From Syntrophothermus sp. UBA1445 (GTDB lineage: Bacteria; Bacillota; Syntrophomonadia; Syntrophomonadales; DTU052): a DNA stretch of 9,382 nucleotides. The notes under the pieces are model-generated. The model searched no databases and was not told where the DNA came from. It worked only from the letters and a program-made list of their open reading frames with translations. Where the stretch lies: positions 1 to 9,382 of the forward strand of contig DCTH01000191.1 in assembly GCA_002329495.1 (NCBI GenBank), written 5' to 3'. Position 1 is the first letter of the stretch, and each line of letters opens with the position of its first letter. A program made the position numbers and the translations under genes. Below are positions 1 to 6,097 of the stretch, piece after piece.

Positions 1-23
1 CCCTAACCATCGACTAGAAAATA

Positions 24-52
24 TTGACAGAAAGGATCGTGAGCGATTACCA
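24..52 (+). promoter_or_regulatory. Weak candidate promoter upstream of the AOR gene
   Basis: A perfect -35 hexamer TTGACA lies at 24-29. The expected -10 position holds only poor matches (GATTAC at 45-50, TTACCA at 47-52). It is the only sigma-A-like element in the 100 bases before the AOR start, so it is listed at low confidence. The true promoter may lie left of the window. Confidence 0.25.
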
Positions 53-100
53 TCGGGTTAGGACAAGTGTCATCCGAAGAGGGAGAAAGAAGGTGATAGG

Positions 101-1987
101 ATGGAATTGCCACGTTATGTGGAGGTAGATCTCTCAACTGGAATCATAAAAAGTTACCCGGTGTCCGAGGAGTACTTCGAACGTTATCTTGGTGGGAAGG
201 CCCTGGCCGCACGGATCCTCTTTGATGAACTCCCCTCAGGGGTTGATCCCCTGTCTCCCGGAAATATCCTGATTATTAATACCGGACCGCTTACCGGAAC
301 GGGAGCACCTTCTTCCAGCCGTTTCAACGTTACCACCAAGAACGTACTAACCGGAGGGATTGCCTCCTCCAACTGCGGTGGGACTTTTGGGGTAAGGCTG
401 CGCCGGGCCGGATTCGACGGCCTGATCATCAGGGGTAAGGCCGAACAGCCGTCCTATATCGAGATAATTGACGGGGAGATCAAAATCAAAGATGCCACCG
501 GACTCTGGGGCCTCAATTCTGAAGAAACCCGGTTACAATTTGATCATCGATATGGAACCCTGGTCATTGGTCCCGCCGGTGAGAATCAGGTCAAGTACGC
601 CTGTGCAGTTTCCGGGGAGCGGGTGATTGGACGCTGTGGAGTGGGGGCGGTCATGGGGAGCAAAAACCTTAAGGCCCTGGTCGCTTTCGGAAAAGGTGAA
701 ATCCCCCTGGCCCATCGTGAACCCTTCCGTGAATTCAACCGCAAGTGGATCAAGCTCTTACAGGGACATGAAAGTACGGGACAGATCATGCCCCGTTATG
801 GTACTGCCAACTTCGTCAAGAAGATGAATGCTGCCGGGATTCTGCCCACCCGTAACTACCAGCGGGGGAGATTTGACCGGGCGGATGAGATTTCCGGGGA
901 ATACATGGCTGAGAAGTACCTGACCCGGAACTCGGGGTGTCTAAGCTGTCCTATCCGCTGTGAACGCCGGGTGATGTTAGGAGACCGGGAGGTCAAGGGC
1001 CCGGAGTATGAAACCCTGGGAATGCTGGGCTCCAACCTGGAAAACGCTGATCTTGAAATGATAAATATATGGAATCACCAGGCCGATCTCTTAGGGCTCG
1101 ACACCATTTCGCTGGGCGGGGTTCTGGGTTTTGCGATGGAACTGCAAGAGCGGGGCATTAAGGATTTTGGCCTGCGCTTTGGGGAAACTGCCGGGATTAC
1201 AGAGGCTATAAACAAAATAGCTTACCGGGAGGGTGAATACAGTGATCTGGCTGATGGAGTCAAGGCCTTAGCAGCCAAATACGGTGGACAGGAGTTTGCC
1301 ATCCACAGCAAGGGACTGGAACTGGCGGCTTATGATCCCCGTAAAGCAGTGGGAATGGGCCTGGGCTACGCCACGGCCAACCGGGGCGGGTGTCACCTGA
1401 ATGCCGGGTACCTGGTGTTCCTGGAAGCACTGGGACCGCTGTTTATAAATTCTCAGACCAGTAAGGGCAAACCGGCCCTGGCAGTTCTTTTTCAGAATGG
1501 CATGGAAGCCATTTCGGCTGCCGGGTTCTGTTTATTCACCTCGTTTACCCTGGTGCCGAATATAATTTATCGAATGAAACCTGAGGGAGCAGCCATTAAG
1601 CTTCTGGGAAGTTCGATGATAGGCAGCCGGTTTCTGCTAGGGAAACTGGGAAACCTGTTGCCGGGGGCCATGCCCTTTAACAGTCTGTTTCTCTTTCCTC
1701 ACGCCGAAGCCATCCGCCTGGCTACCGGAATAAAGATGACCACCGGGAGGTTCCTGCAACTGGGTGAGCGCTGTTTTAACATGGAACGGATGTTTAATAT
1801 CCGCGAAGGACTTTCCGCTGCAGATGATACCTTGCCTGGGCGACTCACAAGTGAACCAATAGATCCCGCATGTATCGACAGCAAGGTGGATTTGTCCTCC
1901 ATGCTGCCCTTGTATTACGAGATCCGGGGCTGGACAAAAGAAGGAAGCCCCACCACCCGTAAACTCAAGCAGCTGCAGATCGTTTAA
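101..1987 (+). CDS. aor: Aldehyde:ferredoxin oxidoreductase (tungsten/molybdopterin enzyme), complete
   Basis: This is a cytoplasmic oxidoreductase of the AOR family, which oxidises aldehydes to carboxylic acids (or runs in reverse) with ferredoxin, using a bis-pyranopterin tungsten centre and one [4Fe-4S] cluster. The 628 aa match the usual family length of about 600-620. Residues 1 to ~200 form the N-terminal AOR domain, with the family's pterin-binding stretch GPLTGTGAPSSSRFN and the GGIASSNCGGTFG block. The rest is the C-terminal domain. Cluster ligands are visible as C280-x2-C283-x3-C287 plus C477. The first pterin motif DxxGLD is intact (D329-LLGL-D334). The second, usually DxxGLC, reads SAAGFC (472-477). 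A GGCH motif (C431, H432) is present, and the C-terminus YYEIRGW...G.PT is typical. The ATG follows an AGAAGG-type ribosome binding site at about 90-94. The gene stands alone, convergent with the molybdopterin operon. Family assignment is firm; the substrate and the choice of W or Mo cannot be read from sequence. Confidence 0.97.
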   Translation: MELPRYVEVDLSTGIIKSYPVSEEYFERYLGGKALAARILFDELPSGVDPLSPGNILIINTGPLTGTGAPSSSRFNVTTKNVLTGGIASSNCGGTFGVRLRRAGFDGLIIRGKAEQPSYIEIIDGEIKIKDATGLWGLNSEETRLQFDHRYGTLVIGPAGENQVKYACAVSGERVIGRCGVGAVMGSKNLKALVAFGKGEIPLAHREPFREFNRKWIKLLQGHESTGQIMPRYGTANFVKKMNAAGILPTRNYQRGRFDRADEISGEYMAEKYLTRNSGCLSCPIRCERRVMLGDREVKGPEYETLGMLGSNLENADLEMINIWNHQADLLGLDTISLGGVLGFAMELQERGIKDFGLRFGETAGITEAINKIAYREGEYSDLADGVKALAAKYGGQEFAIHSKGLELAAYDPRKAVGMGLGYATANRGGCHLNAGYLVFLEALGPLFINSQTSKGKPALAVLFQNGMEAISAAGFCLFTSFTLVPNIIYRMKPEGAAIKLLGSSMIGSRFLLGKLGNLLPGAMPFNSLFLFPHAEAIRLATGIKMTTGRFLQLGERCFNMERMFNIREGLSAADDTLPGRLTSEPIDPACIDSKVDLSSMLPLYYEIRGWTKEGSPTTRKLKQLQIV

Positions 1988-2375
1988 AACAAACAGGATG
2001 GCATTCTTTGTGACAGGGACAGGATGCAGTCATGGGATTGGCTGGCGAATGCACCGAGGACCGCTTGTTATATCAGGGGGGAATGCAACGAACCAACCAG
2101 TATTTTAATATTTCGGGGACACCATACTAAATTATTCCGGCTGATTCATCCGCCGGAATTATTTAGCATGGTGTCCCCGGAACACCCGAAACACGGTAAC
2201 GGCCAGAAAAACAGAGGATGGTTTGGTACAGAGGGACAGGTTTAAGTCTATGGTGTCCGCTACTGGTACCATGACGGTTGTTACCTCCCACCATAATAAC
2301 CGCTACTATCATTACGGAGACCTAATTTACTACTCCATCTGTGCCTCCACGACCATGCCAGGGTACTGATGATGG
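1988..2375. other. Gene-free gap between convergent genes, with decayed repeats
   Basis: This 388-base gap lies between the stop of the AOR gene and the stop of the MoeA paralog on the other strand. I see no credible gene in it. It holds the 66-base palindrome described separately, two copies of GGGACAGG (2016-2023 and 2233-2240), and a partial match to a palindrome arm (ATGGTGTCC, 2250-2258). No hairpin followed by a T-run is present on either strand, so transcription termination of the two convergent genes is not explained by a standard intrinsic terminator. Confidence 0.7.
2114..2179. repeat. 28-bp-arm palindrome, REP/MITE-like
   Basis: The left arm (2114-2141, beginning CGGGGACACCATACTAAAT) and the right arm (2152-2179, ending ATGGTGTCCCCG) pair at 26 of 28 positions around a 10-base loop (2142-2151). 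The mismatches are A2126/C2167 and T2133/T2160. From memory, GGGGACACCATACT-type ends recur in Firmicute and deltaproteobacterial genomes near IS200-like/REP-associated Y1 transposases, so a REP-like or non-autonomous element is the favoured reading. No transposase gene is present in the window. The right arm is not followed by a T-run, which argues against a simple intrinsic terminator, although the hairpin lies between two convergent genes. Confidence 0.8.
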
Positions 2376-3575
2376 TTACTCCGGATAGTAAACTTGGCCC
2401 ACCACCATGATATCAATAGTCGTGCCGGCAGGGATCTGTGACGTTCCTGGGGGGATCTCGATCAGTGCGTTGTAGTCAAGGAGAGACCGGATCATACTGG
2501 CCTTTTGCCCAGCCAGAACCTCAACCTCCCATCCATCACCACCGCAGGTTGCGCGGCCTCGTAGGAAGCGCGGCGAGGTGCGTTTGGTTATTGAAATATC
2601 ATTAACGCAGGTGGCCGGGATATGCGGCAGGTTAGGGTTACGGCCCTGGAAACGGCGCATAACCGGCGCTGCCAGGAGCTCATAGCCTACCGCGCAGGCG
2701 GCAGGGTTTCCTGACAGACAGATCGCCAGCCGGGAGCCAAAAACACCGGATCCATTGTGTCCACCCGGCTGAATCCTGGTTCCCCAGAACAGTAGGGTGG
2801 CCCCCAATTCTTCTAACAGCAACTGAGCCTCACTATTTCTTGCGGCGTAAGTTCCGCCAGTGGTGAGTAGCATGTCAATGTCAATACTTATTTCAGCCAG
2901 GTTCTTATCACCCTGATCTGCCACCCACCTGATCTCTCCGCCGTCACGGGTTACCAGGGAAGCCAGCAGGGGCCCGTTGCTGTCGGGAAGCAGGCCGGTG
3001 CTCTTATCTGTTCTCTTGGAACTGTGGTAGGGGCTGAGATTCAGGATGCCCACCCGGGGCTTGCGATAAACGGAGATACTGGTAAGTCCACATGCTGCTG
3101 CGGCGGAGATTAAGCCTGCGGTCAGACGACTACTGGACACGGCCAACAGCTCGCCGACTTGAAAATCTTCCCCAGCCTGCTTTATGTTGCCGCCTGGCTT
3201 CAGACTGTTTCTGGTTAATAAATAATCTCCTTGATAATTAACGCGCTCATGGGGTATCACTGCTCCTGTATTCCGAGGGACAGGGAAACCGGTGTTAACA
3301 GGCACCGTTTCTCCTTTTTGCAGTTGATAATCTGCGATATCAGTATACTTCAGGTTTACGACGCGAAGAGGACCTGCACTGTCAAGATCGGCGGTGTTAA
3401 GAGCGAAGCCGTCCGTTGCCGAATAGAGACCAGAGGGTATTGGAAAGGGTACTTTCAAATCCCGGCAGGTTATGCGGCCGAATGCCTTTGTCAGCGGAAT
3501 ATCCTGGGCAGCAAGCGGAATGACCTGCTGCAAAAGCACTTCTTGAGCGGTTCGGTAATCGATATCAGTGAGCAT
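2376..3575 (-). CDS. MoeA-family molybdopterin molybdenumtransferase paralog with altered active-site loop
   Basis: MoeA proteins insert molybdate or tungstate into adenylylated molybdopterin in the cytoplasm. The 399-aa product has the full MoeA layout: N-terminal domain ~1-165, MoCF-biosynthesis (MPT-binding) domain ~175-315 and C-terminal domain ~325-399. Recognisable motifs are SATDGFA (52-58, usually SAMDGYA, with D55 kept), NTG (94-96), GGNIKQAGEDFQVGELL (128-144), DSN (198-200), LSGNPAA (287-293), RFLRGR (336-341) and NALIEIP (369-375). The loop that normally reads SGG(V/T)SxGDxD is TTGGTYAARNSEA (238-250), without the acidic residues. The GDE motif is LNLSPY, and PGKP is PGGHNG. The ATG at 3575 is preferred over an in-frame ATG at 3638: the longer form would overlap the upstream gene and add 21 residues unlike the family. 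A GGAGG lies 12 bases before 3575. It is the second gene of an operon, 26 bases after its partner. Catalytic activity is doubtful; the family is secure. Confidence 0.9.
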   Translation of the reverse strand: MLTDIDYRTAQEVLLQQVIPLAAQDIPLTKAFGRITCRDLKVPFPIPSGLYSATDGFALNTADLDSAGPLRVVNLKYTDIADYQLQKGETVPVNTGFPVPRNTGAVIPHERVNYQGDYLLTRNSLKPGGNIKQAGEDFQVGELLAVSSSRLTAGLISAAAACGLTSISVYRKPRVGILNLSPYHSSKRTDKSTGLLPDSNGPLLASLVTRDGGEIRWVADQGDKNLAEISIDIDMLLTTGGTYAARNSEAQLLLEELGATLLFWGTRIQPGGHNGSGVFGSRLAICLSGNPAACAVGYELLAAPVMRRFQGRNPNLPHIPATCVNDISITKRTSPRFLRGRATCGGDGWEVEVLAGQKASMIRSLLDYNALIEIPPGTSQIPAGTTIDIMVVGQVYYPE

Positions 3576-3601
3576 TCCCTTATGTTTCCTCCGAGAAGTT
3601 A

Positions 3602-4624
3602 TCAACTCTTTCCGAATGCACAGTTCGGGAAATGGCATTCAGGGCATTCGTAGCACAATCCGCCGTGGCCGAGACCAACCGCCCAGGAACGGGTTAAGCG
3701 TTCGCCGGCAAACAGAATGGGGAGAATCAGATCGAGGCTGGTGGTGCCATTGAACATCACGCAGCCTGGAATCCCACATATCGGGATATCCTCATGATAG
3801 GCCAGCATGAGCATTGAGCCCGGTAAAACCGGAACCCCATAGAACACAACCTGGGCTCCGGACCTGCGGATTCCCGTGGGGGTTGTATCATCAGGATCAA
3901 CAGACATCCCCCCGGTTACCATCACCAGCTCGGCTCCGTCTGCAATCAGTTGCCGGATTTCACGGGAAATGACATCGGGATCATCGGGAACGATAACCTG
4001 TCGCATCAGGGATGCTCCAAAATCGCTGATCTTTTGACTTATCACTGAGCAGAAACCGTCCTTTATCCGCCCCTGGTAAACCTCGTTACCGGTAGTAACA
4101 ATTCCGACCCTGAGCGGGCGAAAAGGTTTGATGGTCAGCAACGGCCCGTCATCAGCACATATCTTCTCCGCCCGGGCGAGGGCGGCACTTTCTATCGCGA
4201 GCGGTATTATCCTGGTTCCGGCTACCACGGTACCACGTTTAATGGCCTGGTTATTATGCAGGGCGGCCAGAATTATACCCTCAATATCATTTATGCGGTT
4301 CAGGGATTTTGCCCGCACCTTTAAAAGGCCATCAGTGTTGGCCACGAGATTGACCTTGCCCTGGTTGGGCTCCGTCATGGTCAAACCCTGGCCTGCAGCG
4401 GATTTGGCGAGGACCAATGCGGCATCATCCTCATGAACTAACCCCTCATCATCCTCCCAGAAGTATATATGCTCCTTACCCAGATTGAGTAAAACCGGTA
4501 TATCCTCAGCCCCAATAACGTGTCCCCGTTTAAAGGCTCTTCTTTTTACCTGCCCGGGAACAATCTGAGTTATGTCATGACAGAGGGTTAAACCTATTGC
4601 CTCGGCAATCGGTATCTTACGCAC
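3602..4624 (-). CDS. Molybdopterin-binding MoeA/MogA-like protein with C-terminal four-cysteine motif
   Basis: This 340-aa protein belongs to the molybdopterin-binding (MoCF-biosynthesis) superfamily but is not a full MoeA. Residues ~1-165 form an N-terminal region with an early PGQVKRRAFKRGHVI stretch and an internal TDGLLKV segment. Residues ~170-310 form the MPT-binding domain, with TTGNEVYQGRIKD (177-189), VTGGMSVDPDDTTPTGIR (236-253), PGS (268-270) and GIPGC (284-288). Unlike its operon partner, the acidic TGGMSVDPDD loop is intact. The tail holds C324-x2-C327-x2-C330-x4-C335, suited to binding zinc or an iron-sulfur cluster; related clostridial proteins end similarly, from memory. The start is GTG with AAAGGAGG five bases upstream (4630-4637). 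The start overlaps the stop of a molybdopterin-oxidoreductase remnant. A role in cofactor metalation, transfer or sensing for a Mo/W enzyme is inferred from family and context; the exact step is unknown. Confidence 0.88.
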   Translation of the reverse strand: MRKIPIAEAIGLTLCHDITQIVPGQVKRRAFKRGHVIGAEDIPVLLNLGKEHIYFWEDDEGLVHEDDAALVLAKSAAGQGLTMTEPNQGKVNLVANTDGLLKVRAKSLNRINDIEGIILAALHNNQAIKRGTVVAGTRIIPLAIESAALARAEKICADDGPLLTIKPFRPLRVGIVTTGNEVYQGRIKDGFCSVISQKISDFGASLMRQVIVPDDPDVISREIRQLIADGAELVMVTGGMSVDPDDTTPTGIRRSGAQVVFYGVPVLPGSMLMLAYHEDIPICGIPGCVMFNGTTSLDLILPILFAGERLTRSWAVGLGHGGLCYECPECHFPNCAFGKS

Positions 4625-4784
4625 GTGGTCCTCCTTTAATTGCTAGGGATAATGTTGCATTGGCCAGGGAGCAGGGTCCATAGATATCCATAATCTCGCG
4701 CAGCTTCACTGCAATCTCATCCATCGCCTGCTCCAGGAAATGACCTGGAATTCCCCATTCACCTTCCACTTCAGGTCTTTGTTT
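4617..4784 (-). pseudogene. Remnant of a molybdopterin oxidoreductase (internal fragment)
   Basis: A reverse-strand reading frame outside any annotated gene encodes, from a GTG at 4769 to TAA at 4619-4617, 50 residues. The core of these (FLEQAMDEIAVKLREI, then MDIYGPCSLANATLS) matches the stretch just after the N-terminal iron-sulfur domain of DMSO-reductase-family molybdopterin oxidoreductases, where members read roughly ISW(D/E)QALDEIAEKL...YGPESLA. The family-like signal extends upstream to about 4784 (KQRPEVEGEW), where the usual EGxWxxISW segment would lie. Full-length members have about 650-1000 residues; everything before and after is missing, and the ISW motif is altered to IPGHF. The stop codon overlaps the next gene's GTG start (GTGCGTAA), so a deletion probably joined the fragment to that gene. 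No convincing ribosome binding site precedes the GTG at 4769. It could still be translated as a leader peptide, but decay is the simpler reading. Confidence 0.7.
4630..4637 (-). promoter_or_regulatory. Strong ribosome binding site deciding a GTG start
   Basis: On the reverse strand AAAGGAGG stands five bases before the GTG at 4624. It fixes the start of the molybdopterin-binding protein despite the non-ATG codon. The same bases also encode the last codons (Lys-Gly-Gly) of the overlapping oxidoreductase remnant. Confidence 0.85.
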
Positions 4785-4786
4785 GT

Positions 4787-4816
4787 ATACTAATATTACA
4801 ACATTGAATATGTCAA
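4787..4816 (-). promoter_or_regulatory. Candidate sigma-A-type promoter for the two-gene molybdopterin operon
   Basis: On the reverse strand a perfect TTGACA (4816-4811) is followed after 18 bases by TAGTAT (4792-4787, 4/6 to TATAAT). Transcription would start near 4780 and give a leader of about 155 bases, containing the oxidoreductase remnant, before the GTG at 4624. The local sequence is AT-rich compared with the flanking genes. If real, this promoter makes the operon independent of the aldo/keto reductase gene upstream. Confidence 0.45.
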
Positions 4817-4924
4817 TCAGAAGTTGAAGATTCTAAAGCTTGAATAGGTCGGCTGGTGATAAGTAATGGATTGGAGATGGGCAGTCAGTTGGGACGCTTC
4901 CAGACAGGGTTCGGCCTGGTCGCC
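4817..4924. other. Short spacer after the aldo/keto reductase gene
   Basis: The roughly 100 bases between the reductase stop codon and the candidate promoter show no gene and no hairpin followed by a T-run on the reverse strand. Read-through from the reductase gene into the molybdopterin operon therefore cannot be excluded. Together with the promoter and the remnant, this completes the 300-base gap. Confidence 0.5.
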
Positions 4925-5932
4925 TTATTCCAGGCGGGTTCGGGCGGCGACCAGCATCTCGTTTATCGGCAGGTTGTACGGGCACCTCTCCTCGCACTCT
5001 TTGCACTCGCTGCAGACATCGGGTTTGACCTTCATGCCCTGGTAACGCTCCCGGGCCCATTCAGTCAGTCCATAACGGGTATAGTAGCCATCCAGCAGAA
5101 AAACCATCGGTACGTCTATGCCCTGGGGACAGGGTTGGCAGTACTCGCAGCGACGGCAGAACGTCGATCCCAGTTGGTCCACTTCCCCCTGAATAAATGA
5201 TCTTTCCTCCGGTGAGAGGTTCTCTGATCTTGAACCGGTGACGGCGTTGTCCTCGACCTGCTGCAATGAATCCATTCCCGGGATAACGGTTGAGACCGGG
5301 TACTCCAGAATAAACTGCAATGCGAGGCGGGCGTGTTTAAAGGCACCACCGGCCAGCGGTTTCATGATGATAACCCCGGTTCCCTGTGCCGAGGCCATCT
5401 CCAGCAGTTCAGGAACCTCCTCGAGCTCCACCGGGTTAAAAGGCATCTGAATGGTTTCAAAAGCATTGGTGGCAAGGGCTTTCTTCAAAAGGCTTTTGAT
5501 GTGGTCGGTGATGCCTATATGCTTTATGACCCCACTCTTTTGGGCGTCCAGCAATGCTTCCATAGCCCCACCGGGATTAAGCACCTGGTCCAGGGTAGGG
5601 GTATCTTTTACATTGTGGATCTGGTAGAGGTCAATGTATTCTGTGCCCAAAGCCCGCAGGCTTTTCTCTATATCTGATTCCATTTCATCGCGGGTCCTGG
5701 CCATTGATTTGGTGGCAATGATAGCTTCTGACTGCCTTTCCCGCAGAACCAACCCCAGCTTGGCTTCGCTGTTGGTATAGGCCCGGGCGGTGTCAAAAAA
5801 GTTGATCCCCAGATTCAAGGCCCGGTTAACCAGTTGGATGGCCATACTTTCATCAACCCGTTGAATCGGGATGCCACCAAAGCCGATGGCTGAAACCCAC
5901 AATCCGGTGTTGCCCAGTGACCTGTACCGCAT
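4925..5932 (-). CDS. Aldo/keto reductase with two C-terminal [4Fe-4S] ferredoxin motifs
   Basis: This 335-aa cytoplasmic protein joins a (beta/alpha)8 aldo/keto reductase barrel (~1-250) to a ferredoxin-like tail (~255-320). The AKR catalytic tetrad is complete: D47 (in FDTARAY), Y52, K75 (in ATKS) and H106 (in LYQIHN). The opening RYRSLGNTGLWVSAIGFGG is characteristic. The tail carries C259-x2-C262-x2-C265-x2-C268-P and C307-x2-C310-x2-C313-x3-C317-P, enough for two [4Fe-4S] clusters. Such iron-sulfur AKRs are common in anaerobes; they presumably pass electrons between NAD(P)H or carbonyl substrates and ferredoxin, but substrates are mostly unknown. The ATG at 5932 is chosen because GGAGG lies six bases upstream (5939-5943) and the protein then begins at the family's usual position; an in-frame ATG at 5968 lacks that support. 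It is transcribed toward the molybdopterin operon after a 300-base gap and diverges from the TIG-repeat gene. Confidence 0.95.
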   Translation of the reverse strand: MRYRSLGNTGLWVSAIGFGGIPIQRVDESMAIQLVNRALNLGINFFDTARAYTNSEAKLGLVLRERQSEAIIATKSMARTRDEMESDIEKSLRALGTEYIDLYQIHNVKDTPTLDQVLNPGGAMEALLDAQKSGVIKHIGITDHIKSLLKKALATNAFETIQMPFNPVELEEVPELLEMASAQGTGVIIMKPLAGGAFKHARLALQFILEYPVSTVIPGMDSLQQVEDNAVTGSRSENLSPEERSFIQGEVDQLGSTFCRRCEYCQPCPQGIDVPMVFLLDGYYTRYGLTEWARERYQGMKVKPDVCSECKECEERCPYNLPINEMLVAARTRLE

Positions 5933-5983
5933 AGCAATCCTCCACATATATGTTATCCAAGCATTCAATCAATAGACTCTTTT

Positions 5984-5989
5984 ATTATA
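5984..5989 (-). promoter_or_regulatory. Candidate -10 box for the aldo/keto reductase gene
   Basis: A perfect TATAAT lies on the reverse strand 51 bases before the ATG at 5932. The -35 region is weak: TTGCTG (6014-6009) has a long 19-base spacer, and GCTGCA is at the 17-base position. An activator or a weak promoter would fit. Confidence 0.4.
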
Positions 5990-6097
5990 CCCGATACTAT
6001 GGCGGTTGCAGCAAGACTGGACTTAAGACCCCTATAAGTAATGGGCATCAATCATATCTGACAGTAAAGCACTCAGTTATTAAGGTCACGGAATAGT

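Noticed and set aside
2..62. CCTAACC (2-8) and GGTTAGG (56-62) inverted repeat upstream of the AOR gene
   Set aside because: Only 7 bp with a 47-base loop; not distinguishable from chance.
2024..2245. Forward 73-codon ORF in the gap after the AOR gene
   Set aside because: It runs straight through the palindrome and the repeat words, has no ribosome binding site, and its product shows no family resemblance.
2261..2281. GGTACC...GGTTACC-like hairpin as a terminator for the MoeA paralog
   Set aside because: The stem is short with a mismatch and no T-run follows on the reverse strand.
3576..3638. Longer N-terminus for the MoeA paralog (ATG at 3638)
   Set aside because: It would overlap the end of the upstream gene and add 21 residues unlike MoeA; GGAGG and the family's normal start support 3575.
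3231..3653. Forward 140-codon ORF
   Set aside because: It is antisense to the conserved MoeA paralog, whose motifs are clear; it is an out-of-frame shadow.
5933..5968. Longer N-terminus for the aldo/keto reductase (ATG at 5968)
   Set aside because: The GGAGG at 5939-5943 sits correctly for the ATG at 5932, and the extra 12 residues precede the usual AKR start.
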